A DNA stretch of 64,000 nucleotides, from assembly GCF_040932485.1 (NCBI RefSeq), contig NZ_JBFRBH010000001.1, positions 3,584,212-3,648,211 of the forward strand. The letters are read 5' to 3'. Below, one piece after another: positions 7,530 through 15,786 of this stretch; position 1 is the first letter of the stretch, and each line of letters opens with the position of its first letter. Below the pieces are notes generated by a model. The model searched no databases, was not told the origin of the DNA, and saw nothing but the letters and a program-made list of their open reading frames with translations. Source of the DNA: Gymnodinialimonas sp. 202GB13-11. Lineage in GTDB: Bacteria; Pseudomonadota; Alphaproteobacteria; Rhodobacterales; Rhodobacteraceae. Position numbers and translations under genes: made by a program.

Positions 7530-9506
7530 TCAAACGAGTTCTGCGTCCGACATCACTTCGACCAACGCCGGACCATCCACTGAAAGTGCTTCCGCAATTG
7601 CGCTTTCAAGGTCCGCGCGCTCCGTTACTTTCGTGCCATGCGCCCCACAAAGACGTGCGAATGCCGCGAAGGATGGATTGACCAGTGAGGTCTCCCAAAC
7701 CGGCCATTCGCCGGCCCGCTGCTCTTTCGAGATTTTGCCAAGCTCATCGTTGTGCAGGAGGATATGGGTGATATCCATCCCGTACTTCACCGCCGTTGTC
7801 AGCTCCATCGCGTATTGGCCGAAGCCGCCGTCACCCGAGATCGAAATCACCTTCCGACCACGGAACTCCTCAAAATCCTGCGTTGCAGCCCATGCGCCCA
7901 TCGCGGCCGGTAGTGAGAAGCCGATGGAACCGAGATAACCCGACATCATCACCCGTTGCCCCTTGGTTTCGAAGTATCGACCAAAGGAATACGTGTTGTT
8001 GCCCACATCGACTGCAATCAGCGCATCGTCGGGCACCAGCTTGGAAAGCGCGTCGAAGATCGCTACGGAATGCACGCCTTTCGCGCCTTCTTCTTTCAGG
8101 CGGTTCTTCTTTTCATCTCGCCACATCTGCCACCGCTCAGCCAAATCGCTTAGCTGATCCTCAGCATCAGCGGGTCGCGTGACGCGCGGCGCGATTGCAT
8201 CGCAGAACGCGCCAATCTCGCCCCAGACGGGCAGGGTAACAGGGTGAAATTTCCCGAGCTGCATCCGCTCGAAATCCACCTGAATGGTTGGTTTCGATTT
8301 CTCGATGCCTGTGTGGTTCGAAAAGGACGCGCCCAAGACGATCTGAAGATCGCACTCGTTCATGAACCAACTTGCGATGGGCGTCCCTGACCGACCCAGA
8401 ACACCTGCCGCGTTTGGGTGGCTGTCGGGGATTAGCCCCTTACCTTTGAACGTCGTAACCACCGGCGCGCCAAGCACTTCGGCCAATGCGATGATCTGAT
8501 CGCGCGCCTCCCACGCGCCATGGCCAATGATGATCATCGGGCGCTTGGCGTTTGCGATCAGATCAAGCGCGGCATCCACGTCTGCGTCTGACGGTTTGAC
8601 GATTGGCCCGCTCAGCCGACCTTCCGGGGTCGCTGCTTCAGCATCACTGGGAATGGTCTGCACATCGTCAGGGAAGATCAGGTTCGCCACATCGCGTTCC
8701 ACAAGCGCAGTTTTCATGGCGAGCGACACAAGCTCGGTATGGTTGGAGGAGGGGAGGACCGGCTGCGAAAACCGGCTCACCGCCTCAAATGCCGATTTCA
8801 GATCGATGTCCTGAAACGCGCCGGGCCCGAAGACCTGCGTCTGCACTTGGCCGGTTAGGGCTAGCACCGGCGCGCGATCCACCTTGGCATCCCACATGCC
8901 GGTCAGAAGGTTTGTCGCACCAGGACCTGCAATCGCAAGACAGGCCGCCGGTTTGCCGGTCAATTTGCCATAGGCGGAAGCAGCAAAGGCCGCAGCGCCT
9001 TCATGGCGGATACCGACATAGGCCATCTCACCATCCGCCACCCGCCGCCGGATCGCATCGGCCAGCCCAAGGTTGGAATGACCCACCATCCCGAACACCC
9101 GCTTCAGCCCCCAATTCACCATGGTCTCCGCCATAGCGTCCGTCACCGTCCGCTCATGCTCCGGTTCTGAATCCAGCCCGACAAAGATCTCACCGTCACG
9201 CACATCGACCGGATAAGTCTTCTGACCTGTATCTTCATGGCCACCCGGAGGCGCGCCTGTAAGCGGGTCGAAATCCCAACCATGCCAGGGGCAACGGATC
9301 CAGCATTGCCCTTCCACGCCTTTTTCGATTGTGCCTTCACCCAAAGGTCCACCCTGATGCGGGCACCGATTGTCCATTGCAGCCCATTGGCCATCAAAGT
9401 GTGAAAGGCAAAGAGACGTGGTGCGCGCAGTTACGGTTTTCACGCGTCCCTCGGGCAAATCCTCAACACGACCGACTGAAATCCAATCCAGCGTTTCATC
9501 CGTCAT
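7530..9506 (-). CDS. Rieske [2Fe-2S] domain fused to a thiamine-diphosphate-dependent enzyme (658 aa)
   Basis: Residues about 5-112 are a Rieske ferredoxin-like domain with ligands C48, H50, C72 and H75 (CPHQGG and CPWHGWDF). Residues about 118-658 are a full pyruvate-oxidase/acetolactate-synthase family ThDP enzyme: the cofactor-activating glutamate is E169 in GIRHEGAAAF, and the ThDP/Mg site starts at 558 (GDGGFGQ, with HND about 28 residues later). I start at the ATG at 9504-9506, with GAGGAG upstream; a longer frame to 9566 lacks homology. The start overlaps the preceding gene by 11 nt, making it the last gene of the operon. A redox-linked 2-oxoacid decarboxylation or oxidation is inferred; the substrate is unknown. 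Confidence 0.85.
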   Translation of the reverse strand: MTDETLDWISVGRVEDLPEGRVKTVTARTTSLCLSHFDGQWAAMDNRCPHQGGPLGEGTIEKGVEGQCWIRCPWHGWDFDPLTGAPPGGHEDTGQKTYPVDVRDGEIFVGLDSEPEHERTVTDAMAETMVNWGLKRVFGMVGHSNLGLADAIRRRVADGEMAYVGIRHEGAAAFAASAYGKLTGKPAACLAIAGPGATNLLTGMWDAKVDRAPVLALTGQVQTQVFGPGAFQDIDLKSAFEAVSRFSQPVLPSSNHTELVSLAMKTALVERDVANLIFPDDVQTIPSDAEAATPEGRLSGPIVKPSDADVDAALDLIANAKRPMIIIGHGAWEARDQIIALAEVLGAPVVTTFKGKGLIPDSHPNAAGVLGRSGTPIASWFMNECDLQIVLGASFSNHTGIEKSKPTIQVDFERMQLGKFHPVTLPVWGEIGAFCDAIAPRVTRPADAEDQLSDLAERWQMWRDEKKNRLKEEGAKGVHSVAIFDALSKLVPDDALIAVDVGNNTYSFGRYFETKGQRVMMSGYLGSIGFSLPAAMGAWAATQDFEEFRGRKVISISGDGGFGQYAMELTTAVKYGMDITHILLHNDELGKISKEQRAGEWPVWETSLVNPSFAAFARLCGAHGTKVTERADLESAIAEALSVDGPALVEVMSDAELV

Positions 9507-9777
9507 CGTGAGGCTCCTCTGTCGGTGTGAAGAAATCAAAAATCTTCTGCAGAATTGAAAGTGCAAGGAAGAATGCCACGACCCAGATCAACAGCTCGTA
9601 GGGCGCAAAGTCAGTGCCCCGCAGCCAACGCGCGAGAAGTCCGCCTTGCGGGCGCAGCGCTTCGATCCCGAACAGGCCGTCTCGGTCCCAGAGGCGGAAA
9701 TCCCAAAAGCGTGAGATGTAGTAGAACCACAGACCGAGCAGCGCGGTGAGGCTGAGAAACAGGATGCGGCGGATCAT
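9496..9777 (-). CDS. Small two-helix membrane protein of the Rieske operon (93 aa)
   Basis: I do not recognise a named family. There are two hydrophobic segments, about residues 4-22 (ILFLSLTALLGLWFYYI) and 62-82 (YELLIWVVAFFLALSIL), with a charged linker rich in Trp and Arg between them. It overlaps the upstream gene by 4 nt and the downstream Rieske-ThDP gene by 11 nt, so it is certainly part of the same transcript. A membrane anchor or assembly role for the redox partners is inferred. Confidence 0.7.
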   Translation of the reverse strand: MIRRILFLSLTALLGLWFYYISRFWDFRLWDRDGLFGIEALRPQGGLLARWLRGTDFAPYELLIWVVAFFLALSILQKIFDFFTPTEEPHDDG

Positions 9778-10541
9778 TCGACCACCGTCACTGTGTCTGT
9801 ATCCACGGTCAGAACCAGCAGATCACCGTGGCGAGATACGTCGCCTTCCAGCGTCACATAGAGACCAACATAATCAAGCAGGGCGGGGGGTGTTGTTTCG
9901 TCCCCTTCACCCGCGATCAGCAGAAACTCCTCACCCTCAATGGGTTGCGTCGTGACGAATACTGGTGGCACGCCGCCCAGAAGGCATAGATTTGCGCAGG
10001 CGCGATGCGAGATCCCGCGGCCGGGGCGCATTGCACCTGCCTCGCACTTGCCGTCACATATTTCACCAGTGATTTCCCAGCGGCCCAATGGTTCGGGTTC
10101 CGGAATATCCGGGATCACACTCTGATCATCGGCCGCGCGAAAGTTATTGCCACCGTTAAGCTGCAACATATCCAGGCCGCCACGTTGGAGCAGAATGCCT
10201 GTGGCCTGCACCAATTGACCTTCCAGCGCCTGCGCACGGTCCACCGCACCATTCTTGCCCTGCCCGGAAAGCATCAATGTGTGACCTTCGGGGATGGCAT
10301 CGGTGCCTTGTGTGACATGCAGTACCGGCGATGGTGTCATCTCCAACACGCCGATCACTGTCTGGGGTCCAAAATCGAACCGCAGTCGACCGTCGCCCGG
10401 GTCATCCTGGGTCGAGGCGATGGCGTAGCCAAGCAACCCGGCGCCTGCGAACAGGACCAGAGAAGCGGCCAGCAGAAACAGGCGCAGTCCGGGCGGACAA
10501 GGCAGATAGCCGACAAAGAACGGCTCATCCCGGTTGCTCAT
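9774..10541 (-). CDS. Membrane-anchored protein with a conserved-looking Cys/His cluster (255 aa)
   Basis: One membrane segment lies at about residues 20-42, leaving a large periplasmic domain. Near the middle of that domain is a compact Cys/His cluster, C162, C166, H179, C182 and C186 (CDGKCEAG, PGRGISHRACANLCLLGG), that could bind a metal or form redox-active thiols. I do not know a function for it. It overlaps both neighbours by 4 nt (ATGA). Its position directly after the ferric-reductase-like/Rieske gene suggests that it docks with or matures that protein (inference). Confidence 0.75.
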   Translation of the reverse strand: MSNRDEPFFVGYLPCPPGLRLFLLAASLVLFAGAGLLGYAIASTQDDPGDGRLRFDFGPQTVIGVLEMTPSPVLHVTQGTDAIPEGHTLMLSGQGKNGAVDRAQALEGQLVQATGILLQRGGLDMLQLNGGNNFRAADDQSVIPDIPEPEPLGRWEITGEICDGKCEAGAMRPGRGISHRACANLCLLGGVPPVFVTTQPIEGEEFLLIAGEGDETTPPALLDYVGLYVTLEGDVSRHGDLLVLTVDTDTVTVVE

Positions 10542-11593
10542 GGCATCGCCTCCTGCGTGGCTTGAACCGGTTCAACTGGCGTACCCGGCGCATTCGGAAC
10601 CGGGTCGACGAACACTTCATCCTGCTCAAGCCGGAGGCGGTATGTTGGCACCTTCTCTGTGAAGGGTGCGGGAGAGCGACCGGTGCGGACGTCATATTGA
10701 AAGCCGTGCCACGGGCAGGTGACGATGCAATCGATGATGCGCCCTTCTCCCAAGGGGCCATTCTGGTGCGCGCAGGCATTTGAGATTGCGCTCAATTGCC
10801 CCTCATGTCGAAAAACCGCAACGCGCTTGCCATCTGGCAAACGCGCAATAATCGCACGTCCTTCGGCGATGTCAGAAGCATTGCCGACCTTGACCCAATC
10901 CGTACCGGCCGCGTGCGGATCAACGCGCCGCTCTTTCCAAGCGGCAGCGATATGCAGGCCCGCAACAACAAGCGCACCGGCGCTGAAGATCGCAGCCATA
11001 GTCTCATTGCCGCGTGATTGAAAAGCGCCAAGCGCCACATGCCCAACCACCGCGACATAGGCCGGGTAAATGAGGAAATGAATCGCCTTCCAAACCGGGG
11101 GCGTAAGGAACTTCAGCCAAAAGTCATGGCTTGTTGCTGCAAGAATTAGAAGACACAGCAAGGCGAAGATCCCCAGCGCCTCAAACGGAAAGCCAAGCAC
11201 CTGTCCATAGCTGGTATTGGCGAACAGAACTGTTTCCCAGCGCTCTGCTCCGCGGAAGAATGCGAAGTACCATCCAAGAACGAAGTATGCGTGGGTCATC
11301 GCCACAGCTGCTGTCATCACACCGAAATGGCGCCGATTGTAGAGCAGGGGCAGAAAGCGCCGATCGAGGCGCGCCAAAGGTCCGATGCACAGGATAACCG
11401 TCAGCATAACAAATGCGCATGCCCCGAATGCTCGGGCATTTGCGATCGGCGGGTTCACAGGGAATTCATGGTTCAATGCGCCAGGCGCAACCGAAATGAA
11501 AAGCCACAGGAACAAAGCAATTCCGGCCAACATTACTGCATCGTAGACCCACTTCGAGGTATTCCATTGAACCGGCGTATATTTGACGCTCAT
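10538..11593 (-). CDS. Ferric-reductase-like transmembrane domain fused to a Rieske [2Fe-2S] domain (351 aa)
   Basis: The N-terminal half has about six hydrophobic segments of the ferric reductase/MsrQ-like haem b membrane domain; candidate haem ligands are H89, H101, H172 and H185 (RRHFGVMTAAVAMTHAYF and IHFLIYPAYVAVVGH). The C-terminal part, about 230-330, is a Rieske domain with C274, H276, C293 and H296 (CAHQNG and CPWHGFQYD). The fusion would pass electrons between the membrane haems and a [2Fe-2S] centre. It overlaps the genes on both sides by 4 nt. The electron donor and acceptor are inferred to be the soluble Rieske fusions of the same operon. Confidence 0.88.
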   Translation of the reverse strand: MSVKYTPVQWNTSKWVYDAVMLAGIALFLWLFISVAPGALNHEFPVNPPIANARAFGACAFVMLTVILCIGPLARLDRRFLPLLYNRRHFGVMTAAVAMTHAYFVLGWYFAFFRGAERWETVLFANTSYGQVLGFPFEALGIFALLCLLILAATSHDFWLKFLTPPVWKAIHFLIYPAYVAVVGHVALGAFQSRGNETMAAIFSAGALVVAGLHIAAAWKERRVDPHAAGTDWVKVGNASDIAEGRAIIARLPDGKRVAVFRHEGQLSAISNACAHQNGPLGEGRIIDCIVTCPWHGFQYDVRTGRSPAPFTEKVPTYRLRLEQDEVFVDPVPNAPGTPVEPVQATQEAMP

Positions 11594-11964
11594 TCGCTCG
11601 TCTCCGGTGCAGAGATCTGAGTTGGCGGTAGATCAGCCGGCCAAGTCTGGCGAACGGCAAAAGATGCTAGAAGTGCGGCAACGATCAGCACAGCCATGAA
11701 AATGGCCGCCAGCCCATGTGCCTTGCGCGGTGGCGCATAACGGGCACTATGATCGGCGCGACCTGTCTCTTCACGCAACCAGCGCCACAGCACCAGCGGC
11801 CAGATCAAGAGGATCGCCGGTACGAGCAGGGGCCTGAACGCGTAAGCGCCCCGCGCGTCCTCATCGATGCGGTCCATCCCAATGGTTAGAAAGGCCAAAG
11901 CGACGACGGCTCCGATCATGCAATAGCCTTGGGCCAGCCATATAAGCGTTGCCGCAGCACTCAT
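11590..11964 (-). CDS. Small membrane protein of the Rieske operon (124 aa)
   Basis: I do not recognise a named family. Three hydrophobic segments are visible at about residues 5-28, 44-62 and 86-105. The first two are joined by an acidic loop (MDRIDEDARGAYAF); a WPLVLWRW stretch closes the second segment. It overlaps the Rieske-glutamate-synthase-like gene upstream and the ferric-reductase-like gene downstream by 4 nt each. It is probably a structural subunit of the membrane complex (inference). Confidence 0.72.
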   Translation of the reverse strand: MSAAATLIWLAQGYCMIGAVVALAFLTIGMDRIDEDARGAYAFRPLLVPAILLIWPLVLWRWLREETGRADHSARYAPPRKAHGLAAIFMAVLIVAALLASFAVRQTWPADLPPTQISAPETSE

Positions 11965-13571
11965 GCCATGCCGCCATAGCTAACACCGGACAGGTCAGCC
12001 ATGTCCCGTTTCCAAGTGGTCAGGTCGTCGCGGTTAAATTCGGACAAATGCGAATGACCGCATGCCCGCGCCATCACTTGCATCAACTCGACGGACGCGT
12101 CGAAGAAGTTCGCGAGCCGCTTTGCGGATTTCTCCACTATGATGCGGCTGACCAGATTGGGTTTCTGCGTGGCGATGCCGACGGGGCAATTGTTCGTGTG
12201 ACAGGCCCGCATGGCAAGGCAGCCAATGGCCTGCATGGCGGAGTTTGAAACTGCAATTGCGTCAGCCCCCAGAGCCATCGCCTTGATGAAATCGGCCGGT
12301 TTGCGCAGGCCACCGGTTATCACCAGAGTGACATCCCCACGCCCCATTTCATCCAGATGTCGCCGCGCACGGGCAAGGGCTGGGATGGTCGGTACGCTGA
12401 TATTGTCACGGAACAGGATCGGCGCGGCCCCGGTGCCGCCGCCACGTCCGTCGAGGATGATGTAGTCGACGCCAACCTTCAGCGCTGCATCGATGTCTTT
12501 CTCGATATGCTGCGCGCTGAGCTTGTAGCCGATGGGAATGCCGCCTGTGCGATCCCGGACTTCATCCGCGAAATCCTTGATCTGCACCGGATCGGTCCAT
12601 TCCGGGAATCGCGCTGGCGAAATGGCATCTTCGCCCTCGTCGATGCCTCGAACGTCAGCGATCTTGCCCTTGTTTTTCGCTCCGGGCAGGTGCCCACCGG
12701 TGCCAGTCTTAGCGCCCTGACCGCCCTTGAAATGAAACGCTTGCACGCGGTCGAGCTTTTCCCATTCGAACCCAAATCGAGCTGAGGCGAGCTCATAGAA
12801 ATAGCGTGAATTCGCCTCCTGCTCTTCTGGAAGCATGCCGCCTTCGCCGGAACAGATCCCGGTACCTGCCATCTCTGCCCCTTGGGCCAACGCGATCTTG
12901 GCTGGCTCGGACAGCGCTCCGAATGACATGTCGGATACAAAGAGAGGGATTTTCAGACGCAACGGTTTCTGTGCGTTCGGCCCGATCACAACCTCGGTGC
13001 CGACGGGGTCGTCCTCCAGTAAAGGCGGCTTGTGGAGCTGAGCCGTCAAAAGCTGAATGTCGTCCCAACTGGGCAATTCATCACGCGGTACGCCCATCGA
13101 ATCCATGGCGCCGTGATGCCCGGTCTTGGATAACCCATCGCGCGCGTAGCGTTGTATTAACGCGTTGTGCGGCTCTTCAGCGGTTCCATGCGAAGTGTCG
13201 GCGTATAGCCCAAGGTAAGCATCCCGGTTGAAGGGCTGGGGATTGTCGTCGGCCCAAGTCGCAATCTCATCCTCGTCCACCAGAACGTCATCGCCCTCGA
13301 CCCAGGACGAGAATTTCGGAAGCTTTTCTTCGTTCGCGTATTCTGAAACGCCCGTATCCAGCCGGTAGTCCCAATCATGCACACCGCAGATTAGGTTCTT
13401 TCCGCGCACGAACCCGTCGGACATAAGAGCGCCCCGGTGCAGGCATCGCCCGTAAAAAACCGAGATTTCATCGTCGAAACGCACCACAACCAAATCGACA
13501 TCTGCGACGAGCGCGTATTGCGGATCCCTGTCGGGCAACGCGCTGAGCTGTGCGACGGCGACTTTCTTCAT
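11961..13571 (-). CDS. Rieske domain fused to an FMN-binding glutamate-synthase-like domain (536 aa)
   Basis: Residues about 1-100 form a Rieske domain with C43, H45, C62 and H65 (CLHRGALMS and CGVHDWDY). Residues about 150-536 are the FMN-binding central domain of glutamate synthase (GltB2 family): FVSDMSFGALSEPA, then IILDGRGGGTGAAP, and a [3Fe-4S] cysteine triad C451, C457, C462 (CLAMRACHTNNCPVG). The glutaminase and C-terminal GltB domains are absent, so classical GOGAT activity from glutamine is unlikely without a partner. The ATG at 13571 has AAGGGA upstream and is the first gene of the six-gene operon. The reaction is unknown. Confidence 0.88.
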   Translation of the reverse strand: MKKVAVAQLSALPDRDPQYALVADVDLVVVRFDDEISVFYGRCLHRGALMSDGFVRGKNLICGVHDWDYRLDTGVSEYANEEKLPKFSSWVEGDDVLVDEDEIATWADDNPQPFNRDAYLGLYADTSHGTAEEPHNALIQRYARDGLSKTGHHGAMDSMGVPRDELPSWDDIQLLTAQLHKPPLLEDDPVGTEVVIGPNAQKPLRLKIPLFVSDMSFGALSEPAKIALAQGAEMAGTGICSGEGGMLPEEQEANSRYFYELASARFGFEWEKLDRVQAFHFKGGQGAKTGTGGHLPGAKNKGKIADVRGIDEGEDAISPARFPEWTDPVQIKDFADEVRDRTGGIPIGYKLSAQHIEKDIDAALKVGVDYIILDGRGGGTGAAPILFRDNISVPTIPALARARRHLDEMGRGDVTLVITGGLRKPADFIKAMALGADAIAVSNSAMQAIGCLAMRACHTNNCPVGIATQKPNLVSRIIVEKSAKRLANFFDASVELMQVMARACGHSHLSEFNRDDLTTWKRDMADLSGVSYGGMA

Positions 13572-13681
13572 GCTTTTTCCCTTGGATTGGCCCTAGGTAC
13601 GGAACGTAAGTGTCTGCAACATCGTGCATATCGTTAGGTCAGCCGTCCACCTGTATAGGGCAAACGGCTGATCACATTTTT
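13572..13681 (-). promoter_or_regulatory. Upstream region of the triple-Rieske operon
   Basis: This gap is the only one before the six-gene operon, so its promoter must lie here or inside the TRAP gene. On the minus strand I see a TTGCAG box followed 17 nt later by a weak CTAGGG, and an AAGGGA ribosome site before the ATG. Assignment of the promoter is tentative. Confidence 0.3.
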
Positions 13682-13693
13682 CCGAACGTTCGG
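13682..13693. repeat. 12-bp perfect palindrome after the TRAP permease stop
   Basis: CCGAACGTTCGG is a perfect palindrome touching the stop codon of the TRAP large-permease gene and preceding the Rieske operon promoter region. On the minus strand it is not followed by a T tract, so it is not a normal intrinsic terminator. It may be an operator. Confidence 0.4.
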
Positions 13694-15091
13694 TTAGGCT
13701 TGGCTCGGCAGCCAGAGCACAATCCACGGGAAGGCCACCAGAAGGGCAATCGTGATCGCATCAGCAATGAAGAACGGCGTCACTCCACGGAAAACGTCCT
13801 GAACGCTGAGGTCATCCCGCACACCGGCCACCACGAAACAGTTGAGGCCGATGGGCGGCGTGATCAAACAGAACTCCGCCATCTTCACGACCAATATCCC
13901 GAACCACACCGCACACATGGGCCCGGACATGCCGAACGTGCTGTCTGCGGCAGACACATCCAGCCCCCCGTTCAGCGCCATAACGGCCGGGAAGACCACG
14001 GGAAGCGTCAGTAGCAACATACCGATGGCATCCATGAACATTCCCAACACGGCATAGGCCAAGAGAATGCAAACCAGGATTAGCATCGGCGACATTTCAA
14101 GCGCCGTAATCCAGTCAGAGAAGACACCGGGCAAATCAGCGAAGCCAAGGAAGCGGACGTAAATTAGCACGCCCCAGATGATCGAGAAAATCATCACAGA
14201 CAGTTTCGCGGTCTCGATGAGGGCGCTCTTGAGTTCAGGCCACCGCATGCCTTTGTAAAGCGCCATGCAGAAGACGATGAACGCGCCAACGGCTCCACCT
14301 TCGGTCGGTGTGCCCCAGGCATCGCCGAACGGGTTATAGACGAAGAAGATGATGATCACGACAACTGCTACGATGGGCAGGGCCGGGGGCAATGAAGCAA
14401 AACGCTGGCCCCAAGTGAATCCGGTAACTGGCGGGCCGAACCCCTTGATCGTCAGGGCCATGCCAATGATCAAAAGCGCATACACGAAAGCCGAGAAGAT
14501 GCCGGGTATGAACCCAGCCAGAAGCAGCATCCCAACATCCTGCTCGACGATGATCGCATAGATCACAAGGATTGCCGATGGTGGGATCAGCGAGGCGAGC
14601 GTTCCGCCGGCGGCGACGACACCCGCAGCAAAGCGCTTGTCATAGCCGACCTTGAGCATTTCGGGAATTGCGATGCGGGCAAAAACGGCTGCGGTCGCCA
14701 CGGAGGCTCCGGAAACGGCGGCAAAGCCTGCTGTTGAGAAAACGGTCGATACGGCTAGCCCGCCAGGCACCCAGGCGATCCAGCGTTTCGCTGCCTCGAA
14801 CAGCGCACGGGTCAGGCCCGCGTGATAGGCGAGAAAGCCGATCAGGATGAAGGTCGGGATCAGGCTGAGCGCCTGATTAGCGACCTTGGCATGGGGCACC
14901 TGGCCTGCGGTCTTTACCGCAACCTCAAGCGCCCACCAGATATCTTCGACGCCAAAATCGCGCCGGGCCCAGTTGATTAGGAAAAGTCCGATCAAGCCAG
15001 CGATTGCCGTCGCATAGGCCACCCGCATGCCAAGGACCACCAGCACCAGCATTCCGCCGGTGACCCAGAGACCGATTGTTGTGCTGTCCAT
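13694..15091 (-). CDS. dctM: TRAP transporter large permease, DctM type (465 aa)
   Basis: This is the large membrane subunit of a tripartite ATP-independent periplasmic transporter, which carries out Na+-driven uptake with the DctP receptor and DctQ. The sequence is hydrophobic throughout, with about 12 segments, and contains typical DctM stretches such as FAAVSGASVATAAVFARIAIPEM and GGTLASLIPPSAILVIYAI. The start at 15091 overlaps the DctQ stop by one base (TGATG); the longer frame to 15208 lies inside dctQ. Substrate is probably a carboxylate but is not defined by sequence. Confidence 0.9.
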   Translation of the reverse strand: MDSTTIGLWVTGGMLVLVVLGMRVAYATAIAGLIGLFLINWARRDFGVEDIWWALEVAVKTAGQVPHAKVANQALSLIPTFILIGFLAYHAGLTRALFEAAKRWIAWVPGGLAVSTVFSTAGFAAVSGASVATAAVFARIAIPEMLKVGYDKRFAAGVVAAGGTLASLIPPSAILVIYAIIVEQDVGMLLLAGFIPGIFSAFVYALLIIGMALTIKGFGPPVTGFTWGQRFASLPPALPIVAVVVIIIFFVYNPFGDAWGTPTEGGAVGAFIVFCMALYKGMRWPELKSALIETAKLSVMIFSIIWGVLIYVRFLGFADLPGVFSDWITALEMSPMLILVCILLAYAVLGMFMDAIGMLLLTLPVVFPAVMALNGGLDVSAADSTFGMSGPMCAVWFGILVVKMAEFCLITPPIGLNCFVVAGVRDDLSVQDVFRGVTPFFIADAITIALLVAFPWIVLWLPSQA

Positions 15092-15720
15092 CAGTCCCGC
15101 CCCGTCACTTGGCTGGCCTCGGCAGCGGCCTGTTCTTCGATTGTAGGCGTGAAGGGCACCGCGGCCGGGCGGTCCAGTCCCAGAAACAGGGCACGCCCGT
15201 AGGCCCAAACTTGCAACGCCGCGCGAAGGGTCAGGACAACGAAAGCCAGAACCACGGCCAGTTTTGCGGGCCAGATGGGCAGGTTGATGTCGATGGAGCT
15301 ATCGCGGCTCCAATTCGGACGGCTGAAATCAAAGCTGCGGTCAAAATGTGCCCAAGCGCCCCAAAGGAGGAGTGCAATCAACAAAAAGACCAGGATGGTC
15401 ATAAACAATTCTACCGCCCAGAGCGCGCGCCCGCGGAATGCGCCGATGACGATGTCCATGCGGATATGGCTGCCGGTGCGTTGCACGTAGGAAATGCCGA
15501 AAATCGCGATGAACGGCATCGCCATTTCAATCCAGTCAACATAGCCGCGCAGAGGGGAGCCAAAGAATTCGCGCCCGCCGACCGAGAAGACGGCAAGAAA
15601 CATGAGGCCGAATGTGAATAGGCCACTGACGACAATCATCGCCGTTTCAATCGGCAGAAGCATGCGGTCGAGACGGCTGACAAGGCTGTCGTCCGTCAGC
15701 ACCGTGTTGGCACTCGACAT
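15091..15720 (-). CDS. dctQ: TRAP transporter small permease, DctQ type (209 aa)
   Basis: This is the four-helix small membrane subunit that couples DctP to DctM. Hydrophobic segments occur at about residues 27-50, 68-85, 105-125 and 155-175. The family-typical region is visible around GREFFGSPLRGYVDWIEMAMPFIAIFG. It follows dctP by 66 nt and overlaps dctM by one base. Confidence 0.88.
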   Translation of the reverse strand: MSSANTVLTDDSLVSRLDRMLLPIETAMIVVSGLFTFGLMFLAVFSVGGREFFGSPLRGYVDWIEMAMPFIAIFGISYVQRTGSHIRMDIVIGAFRGRALWAVELFMTILVFLLIALLLWGAWAHFDRSFDFSRPNWSRDSSIDINLPIWPAKLAVVLAFVVLTLRAALQVWAYGRALFLGLDRPAAVPFTPTIEEQAAAEASQVTGRD

Positions 15721-15786
15721 GGGTTTGGGTCCCTGAGATTGGGACGGCCCTGCCCCGATGAGGTGGGCAGGGCCGTCGAAAGGGCT

